A DNA stretch of 64,000 bases from an uncultured Oscillospiraceae bacterium (lineage in GTDB: Bacteria; Bacillota; Clostridia; Oscillospirales; Oscillospiraceae): NCBI GenBank assembly GCA_910587285.1, contig CAJULM010000002.1, positions 49,016 to 113,015 on the forward strand, written 5' to 3'. Shown in pieces: positions 42,699 to 50,461 of this stretch. The notes beneath the pieces are model-generated. The model was not told the origin of the DNA and did not search any database. It was given only the letters and a program-made list of their open reading frames with translations. Position 1 is the first letter of the stretch. Every line of letters begins with the position of its first letter. A program made the translations under genes and the position numbers.

Positions 42699-42742
42699 AG
42701 CTCATGGACCGCATATCTGCGGACCATGGGCTTTTCTTTCAT
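42699..42742 (+). terminator. Attenuator terminator upstream of aroF
   Basis: AGCTCATGGACCGCA (42699-42713) pairs with TGCGGACCATGGGCT (42718-42732) around a four-base loop, with one A/A mismatch. TTTTCTTTC follows. A competing pairing is possible between GTATGAGC around the leader stop codon (42650-42657) and GCTCATG of the terminator arm. A small GGGG/CCCC hairpin lies at 42661-42674. Confidence 0.8.
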
Positions 42743-42761
42743 TTTGAGAGGAGTTTTTCAC

Positions 42762-43784
42762 ATGGTAATTGTGATGAAGCCTGGCGTCGGCCAGGACAAA
42801 ATCCAGGCCCTGGCGGCCGGGCTGGAGCGGGACCACGGCGTCGCCGTGGGCATCACCCGCGGCGTGGGCTGCTCCATCCTGGGCCTGGTGGGGGACACCA
42901 CCCACATCGACATGGATAAGCTGTCCATGAACGACGATGTGGAGCGAGTGATGCGGGTGCAGGAGCCCTATAAAAAAGCCAACCGCAAATTTCACCCGGA
43001 GAACACGGTGGTGGATGTATCCGGCGTCCCCATCGGCGGCGGGGACAAGTTCACCGTCATCGCCGGCCCCTGCTCCGTGGAGAGCGAGGCGCAGATCACC
43101 GGCGTGGCCCGGGACGTGAAGGCGGCCGGGGCCGCCCTCCTCCGGGGCGGGGCCTTCAAGCCCCGCACCTCCCCCTACTCCTTCCAGGGCATGGGGGCGG
43201 ACGGGCTGGACCTGCTGCTGGAGGCCAAGGAGGACACCGGCCTGCCCATCGTGTCCGAGATCATGGCCCCCCGGTACTGTGAGCTCTTTGAGGAAAAGGT
43301 GGATTTGGTGCAGATCGGCGCGAGAAATATGCAGAACTTCGATCTTTTGAAGGAGGTGGGCAGGCTGTCCAAGCCCGTCCTGCTCAAGCGCGGGCTGTCC
43401 AACACCTACGAGGAGTGGATCATGTCGGCGGAGTACATCATGGCCGCGGGCAATGAGAACGTGATTTTGTGCGAGCGCGGGGTGCGCACCTTCGAGACCT
43501 ATACCCGCAACACCCTGGACCTGTCCGCCATCCCCGCCATCCGGCGCATGAGCCACCTGCCCATCGTGGTGGACCCCTCCCACGCGGCGGGGATGTACTG
43601 GATGGTGGAGCCCCTGGCCATGGCGGCGGTGGCGGTGGGGGCGGACGGGCTGATGGCGGAGGTGCACAACGATCCCCCCTGCGCCAAGTGCGACGGGGCC
43701 CAGTCCCTTACCCCGGAGAAGTTCCGGCACCTCATGGCCAAGCTGACCCCCCTCGTCCGGCTGATGGAGAAAAAATTGGTGTAA
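42762..43784 (+). CDS. aroF: 3-deoxy-7-phosphoheptulonate (DAHP) synthase, type I-beta with regulatory N-domain
   Basis: The protein has a ferredoxin-like regulatory domain (residues about 1-70, MVIVMKPGVGQDKIQ) followed by the DAHP synthase barrel with GPCSVES, KPRTSPYSFQG, QIGARNMQNFDLL, LLKRGLS and DPSHAAG. It catalyses the first shikimate pathway step from PEP and erythrose-4-phosphate. N-domains of this type mediate feedback inhibition by Phe/Tyr in relatives. The ATG at 42762 has AGAGGAG eight bases upstream. It is the first structural gene of the aro operon. Confidence 0.96.
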   Translation: MVIVMKPGVGQDKIQALAAGLERDHGVAVGITRGVGCSILGLVGDTTHIDMDKLSMNDDVERVMRVQEPYKKANRKFHPENTVVDVSGVPIGGGDKFTVIAGPCSVESEAQITGVARDVKAAGAALLRGGAFKPRTSPYSFQGMGADGLDLLLEAKEDTGLPIVSEIMAPRYCELFEEKVDLVQIGARNMQNFDLLKEVGRLSKPVLLKRGLSNTYEEWIMSAEYIMAAGNENVILCERGVRTFETYTRNTLDLSAIPAIRRMSHLPIVVDPSHAAGMYWMVEPLAMAAVAVGADGLMAEVHNDPPCAKCDGAQSLTPEKFRHLMAKLTPLVRLMEKKLV

Positions 43785-43785
43785 C

Positions 43786-43950
43786 GGCTGACAGCTGTAA
43801 GCCTGCCCCCAACCCATCGGTTGACAGCTGTAAGCCTGCCCTCAGCCCGCTGGCTGACAACCGTAAACCAGCTCTCAACCCACTGGTTGACAGTTGTAAG
43901 CCAGCCTCCGGCCCGTTGGCTGACAACTGTAAGCCGGTTTCAGCCACCGG
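43786..43950. repeat. 33-bp tandem repeat, five copies
   Basis: Five consecutive units start at 43786, 43819, 43852, 43885 and 43918. Each begins GG(C/T)TGACA followed by a variant of GCTGTAAGCC. The period is exactly 33 bases and copies diverge at several positions. It occupies the gap between aroF and aroB. There is no spacer variation, so it is not a CRISPR. Confidence 0.95.
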
Positions 43951-43995
43951 GCGCACAGGCGCAGCGCGGCAGCATCGCAGAAGGGAGACCTCCTT

Positions 43996-45078
43996 ATGAA
44001 AACCCTCACCGTGGCCCTGCCGGGCCGGGAATACGATATCGTCATTGCGCGGGGCCTGCTGGCCCAGGCCGGGGCGCGCATCCGGGCCGTCCTGCCCCGC
44101 GCCCGCAAGCTGGCCGTGGTCACTGACACCAACGTAGCCCCCCTCTATTACAACCGGGTGAAGGCCAGCCTGGAGGCCGCCGGGTTTGAGGTGCGCCTGT
44201 TCACCGTCTCCGCCGGGGAGGAAAGTAAAAACCCTTTTCAGCTGGCCGCTCTGTGGGAGGGCTTCCTGGACTTCGGCCTCACCCGCACCGACGCCGTCGC
44301 GGCCCTGGGGGGCGGCGTGGTGGGCGACCTGGCGGGCTTCGCCGCCGCCACCATTCTGCGGGGGGTGGCCCTTGTCCAGCTTCCCACCACCCTGCTGGCC
44401 CAGGTGGACTCCTCCGTGGGGGGCAAGGTGGCCATCGACCTGGACGCGGGCAAAAACCTGGCCGGAGCCTTCCACCAGCCCAAGCTGGTGCTCATGGACC
44501 CGGACGCCCTGGACACCCTGGACCTGCCCCAGTTCATGGACGGCATGGCAGAGGTGATCAAGTACGGCTGCATCTGGGACGCTGACTTCTTCGATTTCCT
44601 CACCGCCCGCCCCTCCAAGCCGGAATTGACGGCGGATATTGAACACATATTGTATACCTGCTGTGATATTAAACGGCAGGTTGTGGAGCAGGACGAGCAC
44701 GACACCGGCCTGCGGATGCTTTTGAACTTCGGCCACACCCTGGGCCACGCCTACGAGCTGGCGGGGCACTACGCGGAGTGGACCCACGGCCAGGCGGTGG
44801 CGGCGGGTATGTGCATGGCGGCCAAGCTGGGGGCGGCCTTGGGCGTCACCCCGGCGGATGTGCCTGAGCGCGTTGAGGCGGCGCTGGGCGCACTGGGCCA
44901 GGTCACGTGGCTCTACTGCTCTATGGACGACTACGCCGCCGCCATCGGCCTGGACAAGAAGGGGGCGGGGGCGGACATCACCCTCATCCTGCTGGACCGC
45001 ATGGGTCACGCCGTCCCCCACAAGCTGCCCAAGGCGGAGCTGCTGCGCCTGCTGGACGGCTTCCACAACGTCCCATAA
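43996..45078 (+). CDS. aroB: 3-dehydroquinate synthase
   Basis: The 360-residue protein has the NAD-binding region GGGVVGDLAGFAAATILRG, the QLPTTLLAQVDSSVGGKVAID motif, the acidic MAEVIKYGCI metal ligand region and the NFGHTLGHAYE His ligands. It converts DAHP to 3-dehydroquinate. AAGGGAGACC precedes its ATG. Downstream aroA begins 13 bases later. Confidence 0.97.
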   Translation: MKTLTVALPGREYDIVIARGLLAQAGARIRAVLPRARKLAVVTDTNVAPLYYNRVKASLEAAGFEVRLFTVSAGEESKNPFQLAALWEGFLDFGLTRTDAVAALGGGVVGDLAGFAAATILRGVALVQLPTTLLAQVDSSVGGKVAIDLDAGKNLAGAFHQPKLVLMDPDALDTLDLPQFMDGMAEVIKYGCIWDADFFDFLTARPSKPELTADIEHILYTCCDIKRQVVEQDEHDTGLRMLLNFGHTLGHAYELAGHYAEWTHGQAVAAGMCMAAKLGAALGVTPADVPERVEAALGALGQVTWLYCSMDDYAAAIGLDKKGAGADITLILLDRMGHAVPHKLPKAELLRLLDGFHNVP

Positions 45079-45091
45079 GGAGGTTTCTTCC

Positions 45092-46336
45092 ATGGATCTC
45101 ACCATCATCCCCGGCAAGCTGGCCGGGACCGTCACCCCGCCCCCCTCCAAATCCCAGGCCCACCGGGCCCTCATCGCCGCCGCCCTGGCGGACGGGGAGA
45201 GCGTCATCGACCACGTGGCCCTGTCCCAAGACATCGAGGCCACCATCCGCTGCCTGAGCGAGCTGGGGGCGGATTTCACCGTGGACGGCTCCACCGTCAC
45301 CGTCCGGGGCATGGGGGCCAACGCCATGTCCCCCCTGCGCCGCATGGCCTACCCCCGCCTGGACTGCGGGGAAAGCGGTTCCACTTTACGCTTCCTAATT
45401 CCCATCGCCCTGGCGGTGCGGGGGGGCGGCGTCTTCACCGGCCGGGGGCGGCTGATGGAGCGGCCCTTGAAGCCCTACTTCGACCTCTTTGACCAGAAGG
45501 GCATTTTCTACGAGCAGAAGGACGGCCAGCTCACCGTGACCGGGATGCTCACCCCCGGGGAGTACCGCCTGCGGGGGGATGTGTCCTCCCAATTTTTCAC
45601 CGGGCTGCTGTTCGCCCTGCCCCTGCTGAACGGCCCGTCGGCCATCATCCCCACCACCCCCCTGGAGAGCGAGGGGTATATCCAGATGACCCTCCAGGCC
45701 ATGGGGCAGTTTGGGGTGGAGATGCCGGTCACCATGTCCCTGCCCCCCCAGTACCACCCCCAGGGGAACCAGACCTACCGGGCGGCAGACGCGTCTGTGG
45801 AGGCGGACTGGTCCCAGGCGGCGTTTTGGTACGCCGCCATGTACCTCTGGGATGTGGATGTGCAGGGGATGAACCTCCGCTCCACCCAGGGCGACCGGGT
45901 GATGGCCGACTATTACGACCGGTTTTTCATGTGGGCGGACTCCTTCGACCTGTCCAACTGCCCCGACCTGGCGCCTCCTCTGGCCGTCATGGCGGCGCTG
46001 CGGTCCGGCGGCGGCGTGACCCGGCTCACCAACGCCGCCCGCCTGCGCCTGAAGGAGAGCGACCGGTTGACATCTGTCAGCCAGGTGCTGGGCGCCCTGG
46101 GCGCGGACGTGACCGAGGGGCCGGACTTCCTGGAAATCCGGGGAAAAGAGCGGCTGGCCGGCGGCGTGACGGTGGACAGCTTCAACGACCACCGCATCGC
46201 CATGATGGCCGCCATCGCCGCCACCCGCTGTGTAAAGCCTATCACCATCACAGGCGCGGAGTGCGTGGCCAAATCCTACCCCAATTTCTGGGAGGAGTAT
46301 GAGCGGCTGGGCGGGAAGATTATCCGCGCTGTGTAG
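45092..46336 (+). CDS. aroA: 3-phosphoshikimate 1-carboxyvinyltransferase (EPSP synthase)
   Basis: The 414-residue protein has the substrate loop PPSKSQAHRAL, the GESGSTLRFLIPIAL motif and the KESDRL loop near residue 323, characteristic of EPSP synthases. It adds enolpyruvate to shikimate-3-phosphate. ATG 45092 follows AAGGAGG by nine bases. Its stop codon TAG forms part of a palindromic intergenic element. Confidence 0.96.
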   Translation: MDLTIIPGKLAGTVTPPPSKSQAHRALIAAALADGESVIDHVALSQDIEATIRCLSELGADFTVDGSTVTVRGMGANAMSPLRRMAYPRLDCGESGSTLRFLIPIALAVRGGGVFTGRGRLMERPLKPYFDLFDQKGIFYEQKDGQLTVTGMLTPGEYRLRGDVSSQFFTGLLFALPLLNGPSAIIPTTPLESEGYIQMTLQAMGQFGVEMPVTMSLPPQYHPQGNQTYRAADASVEADWSQAAFWYAAMYLWDVDVQGMNLRSTQGDRVMADYYDRFFMWADSFDLSNCPDLAPPLAVMAALRSGGGVTRLTNAARLRLKESDRLTSVSQVLGALGADVTEGPDFLEIRGKERLAGGVTVDSFNDHRIAMMAAIAATRCVKPITITGAECVAKSYPNFWEEYERLGGKIIRAV

Positions 46337-46400
46337 GGCGTGACCACCGGGCATGCCGTCTATCCTGTAAAGCGGCGCGCCGGGGTCGTCGCGCCCTACA
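46332..46400. repeat. TGTAGGGCG palindromic element after aroA
   Basis: The element has near-perfect terminal inverted repeats (TGTAGGGCGTGACCAC at the left, GTCGTCGCGCCCTACA at the right; 14 of 16 pairs) around about 37 bases. Its left end supplies the aroA stop codon. It resembles small non-autonomous repeats; a related TGTAGG palindrome follows metI. Confidence 0.7.
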
Positions 46401-46442
46401 CACCACGCGCCCGCCCATATTGAGAGAAAAGAAGAAAGTTTT

Positions 46443-46973
46443 ATGGAACCCATCAAATTGATCCTCCCCAGCGAGGAATATTTGGACCAGGTCTGGGCCT
46501 ACCGTCAGGAGTGCTTCGAGGCGGACAGCTCCATGGACGGCTGCGGCCCCCTGCGGTTCAATGAGAGCCCGGAGCAGTGGCTGGCGGATGTGCGCGCCTA
46601 CACCGACCCCGCCACCCTCCCGGAGGGGAAGGTGCTGACCACCCAGTTTTTGACCGTCCGGGAGTCCGACGGCAGGCTGGTGGGCATGATCCAGGTGCGG
46701 CACTATTTCAACGAGTATCTGGAGAAATTCGGCGGGCATATCGGCTATTCCGTCCGGCCCGGCGAGCGCCGGAAGGGGTACGCCAAGGAGCAGCTCCGGC
46801 TGGTGCTGGACTTCTGCAAGGAGACGCTGAGCCTTGACCGGGTGCTCATCACCTGCAAGACCACCAACGAGGGCAGCCGCCGCACCATTCTGTCCGCCGG
46901 CGGCGTGTACGAAAACACCGCCCACGAGCCGGACCAGGACGTGGACCTGGAGCGGTACTGGATTACGCTGTGA
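46443..46973 (+). CDS. GNAT-family N-acetyltransferase
   Basis: The 176-residue protein has the GNAT acetyl-CoA-binding segment IGYSVRPGERRKGYAKEQLRLVLDFC and an N-terminal region EPIKLILPSEEYLDQVWAYRQE typical of one acetyltransferase subgroup. The acceptor substrate is unknown. It sits inside the aro operon between aroA and aroC, after the palindromic element, with only a weak AGAAAG ribosome site. A role in aromatic metabolism is not indicated by the sequence. Confidence 0.88.
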   Translation: MEPIKLILPSEEYLDQVWAYRQECFEADSSMDGCGPLRFNESPEQWLADVRAYTDPATLPEGKVLTTQFLTVRESDGRLVGMIQVRHYFNEYLEKFGGHIGYSVRPGERRKGYAKEQLRLVLDFCKETLSLDRVLITCKTTNEGSRRTILSAGGVYENTAHEPDQDVDLERYWITL

Positions 46974-47005
46974 CGGGGAACCCCAACACAAGGAGTTATA
47001 ATGCC

Positions 47006-48052
47006 ATGAAATATTCCATTTTCGGCGAGTCCCACGGCCCCGCCATCGGCGTGGTCTTAGAGGGCGTGCCCGCCGGCCTGGCGCTGGACCTGGACGCCGT
47101 CCGCTTCGACCTGGCCCGGAGGGCTCCCGGCAAAAGCCCCCTGTCCACCGCCCGGAAGGAGGCGGACGAGCCCCATGTTCTCTCCGGCCTGTTTGAAGGC
47201 CGCACCACCGGGGCCCCCCTGTGCGCCGTCATCGAGAACACCGACGCCCGCTCGGGGGACTACGAAAAGACCCGTGACCTGGCCCGCCCCGGCCACGCCG
47301 ACTACCCCGCCCACGTGCGGTACGACGGGTTCCAGGACTACCGGGGGGGCGGGCACTTCTCCGGGCGGCTCACCGCGCCGCTGGTGTTCGCCGGCGGCGT
47401 GGCCAAGCAGCTTTTGGCCCAGCGGGGCATCTTCGTGGGGGCCCACATCTCCACCGTCTACGGCGTGAACGACGACGCCTTAGAGGACTGGGAGAGCCTG
47501 CGCGCCTGCGCCGAAAAGGAGTTCCCCGTCCTCAACGACGAAAAGGGCGCGGAGATGCAGGCCGCCATTTTAGAGGCGAAAAACGAGCAGGACTCGGTGG
47601 GCGGGGCCATCGAGTGCGCCGTGTTCGGCCTACCCGCCGGGCTGGGCGGGCCCGACTTCGGCCAGAACGCCGAGGGAATTTTCGCCCAGCACCTGTTCGC
47701 CGTCCCGGCGGTGAAGGCGGTGGCCTTCGGGGCGGGGACGGCCTTCGCCCTCATGCGGGGCTCCGAGGCCAACGACCCGCTGTATGTGGACGAGGACGGT
47801 TCGGTGAAAGCCGAGCAGAATTGCGCCGGGGGAATCAACGGCGGCATCACCAACGGGATGCCCCTGGTGTTCGAGGCCACCCTGCGCCCCACCCCCTCCA
47901 TCGCCCGGCAGCAGTTCACCGTGGACTTGGCCAAGGGGGAGAACGCGGTGCTGGAGCTGGCGGGCCGCCACGACCCCTGCGTAGTCCACCGGGCGGCGCC
48001 GGTGATCGAGGCAGCGGCAGCCTTAGCAGCTTGCGAGCTGCTAAGGCTATAA
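47006..48052 (+). CDS. aroC: Chorismate synthase
   Basis: The protein starts MKYSIFGESHGPAIGVVLEG and has RRAPGKSPLSTARKEADE, FRGGGHFSGR-type (YRGGGHFSGRLTAPLV) and GGINGGITNGMPL motifs typical of chorismate synthase, an FMN-dependent enzyme giving chorismate. ATG 47006 has AAGGAG ten bases upstream; the length is 348. The last codons (LAACELLRL) lie in a perfect 12-bp palindrome, and a second copy of the ELL-coding word occurs 110 bases downstream. Confidence 0.96.
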   Translation: MKYSIFGESHGPAIGVVLEGVPAGLALDLDAVRFDLARRAPGKSPLSTARKEADEPHVLSGLFEGRTTGAPLCAVIENTDARSGDYEKTRDLARPGHADYPAHVRYDGFQDYRGGGHFSGRLTAPLVFAGGVAKQLLAQRGIFVGAHISTVYGVNDDALEDWESLRACAEKEFPVLNDEKGAEMQAAILEAKNEQDSVGGAIECAVFGLPAGLGGPDFGQNAEGIFAQHLFAVPAVKAVAFGAGTAFALMRGSEANDPLYVDEDGSVKAEQNCAGGINGGITNGMPLVFEATLRPTPSIARQQFTVDLAKGENAVLELAGRHDPCVVHRAAPVIEAAAALAACELLRL

Positions 48053-48152
48053 GGGGCCCCCGCAGAAGCGCCCCTCCGCTTTTGTGGGGAGAGGAGGGGC
48101 AGTGGAGCGAGGGATACGCAGCCTGTCCCGACGAGGCTGCTTGCGAGCTGCT
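48019..48152. repeat. Palindrome and 14-bp direct repeat at the 3' end of aroC
   Basis: AGCCTTAGCAGC (48019-48030) and GCTGCTAAGGCT (48037-48048) form a perfect 12-bp inverted repeat that encodes the last aroC codons. The word GCTTGCGAGCTGCT occurs at 48029-48042 and again at 48139-48152. The intervening 96 bases hold no gene. This looks like a short insertion that altered the aroC end. Confidence 0.6.
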
Positions 48153-48181
48153 GGGAATCTGAACACTGTGAGGTATTTGAT

Positions 48182-48670
48182 ATGGACTTGAAAACTTTGC
48201 GTCAAACAGACGAGGACGTTGTGATCCTCCCCGGCGCGGTGGTGGTGGGGGACGTGTCCTTCGGCCCGGGCTGCTCGGTGTGGTTCAACGCCGTCCTCCG
48301 GGGGGACGGCGAGCCCATCACCGTGGGGGCGGGCACCAACATCCAGGACAACGCCGTCCTCCACTCGGACGTATTCCCCACTACCCTGGGGGAGTGCGTC
48401 ACCGTGGGCCACGGGGCCATCGTCCACGGCTGCACCGTGGGGGACAACACCACCGTGGGCATGGGCGCCATTCTCCTCAACGGCGCAAGGGTGGGCAAAA
48501 ACTGCATCGTGGGGGCCGGGGCGCTGGTCACGGGCAAAATGGACGTGCCCGACGGCTCCATGGTGCTGGGCAACCCCGCCAAGGTGGCGCGGCCCCTCAC
48601 CCCCGAGGAGACCGCCGGACTGCGCTCCAGCGCGGAGCACTATATGGAGCTGCGGGAGGCGTACCGCTGA
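48182..48670 (+). CDS. Gamma-class carbonic anhydrase family protein
   Basis: A 162-residue left-handed beta-helix protein with hexapeptide repeats (VVVGDVSFGPGCSVWFNAVLRGD) and the three metal-ligand histidines in VLHSD and GHGAIVHGC. This is the YrdA/PaaY/CaiE branch of gamma-carbonic anhydrases; activity in this branch is often uncertain. It ends TGATG, overlapping the pheA start, so it is translated in the same message as aromatic genes. Confidence 0.92.
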   Translation: MDLKTLRQTDEDVVILPGAVVVGDVSFGPGCSVWFNAVLRGDGEPITVGAGTNIQDNAVLHSDVFPTTLGECVTVGHGAIVHGCTVGDNTTVGMGAILLNGARVGKNCIVGAGALVTGKMDVPDGSMVLGNPAKVARPLTPEETAGLRSSAEHYMELREAYR

Positions 48671-49824
48671 TGGACACGTTACAGACCCTGCGGGGGGAGA
48701 TTGACTCCATCGACCGACAGCTGGTGGACCTGTTCCGCCGGCGCATGGACGTGACGGCCCAGGTGGGGGAGTACAAGCGGGAGCGGGGCATCCCCGTGCT
48801 GGACCAGGAGCGGGAGCGGCAGGTGCTGCAAAGCAAGGGCGCGCTGGCGGGAGCAGAGCTGCGCCCCGCCGTCATCACCCTGTTCCAGACCGTCATGGCC
48901 CTGTCCCGGCGGCAGCAGCGGGACCTCACCGGCCAGGGCGCGGACAACCCCGGCCTCCACCGCTGGCAGCGGGCCCGCGCCGCCCAGCGCGCCCCCGTGG
49001 CCGCCCCCCGGGTGGTATATCAGGGGGAGCCGGGCGCATACAGCGAGCAGGCCGCCGTCAGCTTCTTTGGCGCGGCGGCGGACACCGCCGGGCTGGAGCA
49101 GTTTGAGGACTGCTTCCTGGCCCTGCGGAATGGGAGCGCGGACTATGCCGTGCTGCCCATCGAAAACAGCTCCACCGGGGCCATCCGGCAGATTTACGAC
49201 CTGCTCACCCAGTATGAGTGCTATGTGGTGGGGGAGACCGCCGTCAAGGTGGAGCACTGCCTCATGGCCCTGCCGGGGGCCGCGCTGGACGGCATCACCC
49301 ACGTGTACTCCCACGAGCAGGGTTTGTTCCAGTGCGAGCGCTTTCTCAACGCCCACCCCAGCTGGAAGCAGGTCCCCCAGGCGGACACCGCCGGGTCGGC
49401 CAAAATGGTGGCGGACAGCGGCGATTTGACCCGCGCCGCCATCTGCTCGGAGCGGGCGGCGGAGATTTACGGCCTCCAGATTCTGGCCCGCGGCGTCAAC
49501 CACAACGCCCACAACACCACCCGGTTTGTGGTAGTGGCGCCCCGGCTGGAGCTGCGCCCCGGCGCGGACAAGATCAGCACCCTGTTCGTCCTGCCCCACG
49601 AGGCGGGCTCCCTCCACGAAGTGCTCACGGTGTTTGCCGTCCACGGGCTGAACCTGGTGAAGCTGGAGTCCCGCCCCCTGCCCGAGCGGAGCTGGCAGTA
49701 TATGTTTTTCTTAGAGTTCACCGGCCGGCCCGGCGACCCCGCCGTGGGCGACGCCCTCCACGAACTGGCCCAGACCACCGGGGAGTTTCGGGTACTGGGC
49801 TGGTTCCCGTCCAACCTGGAATAG
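48670..49824 (+). CDS. pheA: Bifunctional chorismate mutase/prephenate dehydratase
   Basis: The 384-residue protein has an AroQ-class chorismate mutase domain (residues 1-90, RGEIDSIDRQLVDLFRRRM), a prephenate dehydratase domain (about 113-295, YQGEPGAYSEQAA; PIENSSTGAI; NHNAHNTTRF) and a C-terminal ACT domain with LESRP. It makes phenylpyruvate for phenylalanine; ACT domains bind Phe for feedback. No tyrA lies in the operon. Confidence 0.96.
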   Translation: MDTLQTLRGEIDSIDRQLVDLFRRRMDVTAQVGEYKRERGIPVLDQERERQVLQSKGALAGAELRPAVITLFQTVMALSRRQQRDLTGQGADNPGLHRWQRARAAQRAPVAAPRVVYQGEPGAYSEQAAVSFFGAAADTAGLEQFEDCFLALRNGSADYAVLPIENSSTGAIRQIYDLLTQYECYVVGETAVKVEHCLMALPGAALDGITHVYSHEQGLFQCERFLNAHPSWKQVPQADTAGSAKMVADSGDLTRAAICSERAAEIYGLQILARGVNHNAHNTTRFVVVAPRLELRPGADKISTLFVLPHEAGSLHEVLTVFAVHGLNLVKLESRPLPERSWQYMFFLEFTGRPGDPAVGDALHELAQTTGEFRVLGWFPSNLE

Positions 49825-49965
49825 AGCCTTTTTCTCGAAATAGCGCTTCCTTATAAGGTATCAGCCGCCTGAGCCTTGTGCCGCAGCGGTTTTAGAGGTT
49901 CGGGCGGCGGTCGCAATCCCGAATTCAGGGTGCAAAACCACAAATCGGAACAGGAAAATGATTTC

Positions 49966-50383
49966 ATGAAAGAATTCAGTCAAAAAGCCGAACAGATTAT
50001 GATTGAGCGTTTCGGCAAAAGATACGACTATTGCATTGGCGACAGCGGAAAATGGAACGCCTTATGTGCGGTACGTAAATGCCTATTATGAACATGGTGC
50101 GTTTTATATCATTACCCACGCACACTCAAATAAAATGAGGCATATAAAAGGCAATCCAGTTGTCGCAATCGCAGGCGAATGGTTTACGGCGCATGGGAAA
50201 GGTGTCAGCTTGGGCTATTTCGGGAAAAAAGAGAATTGTGTGATTGCTGAAAAGCTGAAAAAGGTTTTTGCTGCGTGGATTGATAACGGTCATAATGATT
50301 TTGACGACGAAAACACCATCATTATGCGTGTGGAATTAACAGACGCCCTGTTGCTCTCGCATGGCACAAGATATGAGCTATAG
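49966..50383 (+). pseudogene. Frameshifted pyridoxamine 5'-phosphate oxidase-like protein
   Basis: Reading from ATG 49966 gives KEFSQKAEQIMIERFGK. The frame then breaks in the run GGCAAAAGATACG near 50015. Removing one A joins it to DTTIALATAENGTPYVRYVNA and the rest up to 50383, a small PPOX/FMN-binding split-barrel protein of about 138 residues. The sequence is clearly more AT-rich than its neighbours and has different codon use, suggesting recent transfer. It lies between pheA and aroK. A sequencing error at the A-run would make it intact. Confidence 0.8.
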
Positions 50384-50461
50384 GGTTTCAAATTCCAGCT
50401 TATCAAGGATTTGTCCGTTTTCGCCCAGCAACCGCACATTCTCTAATTTGGAGAGATCACA

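Noticed and set aside
42656..42742. T-box in the aroF leader
   Set aside because: No GGTGGTACC-type T-box sequence or Stem I pattern is present; the leader peptide plus terminator explains the layout better.
43786..43950. Possible CRISPR array
   Set aside because: The 33-bp units are contiguous with no spacers, there are no cas genes nearby, and units diverge internally.
43469..43999. A plus-strand reading frame with 11-residue repeats (DSCKPA-type) across the aroF end and the 33-bp repeats
   Set aside because: It overlaps aroF in another frame, has no ribosome site, and the repeats are in frame on both strands simply because the DNA period is a multiple of three.
48280..48669. N-terminal extension of pheA into the carbonic anhydrase gene
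   Set aside because: The extension is the carbonic anhydrase sequence in another frame; the chorismate mutase domain begins exactly at the ATG at 48670.
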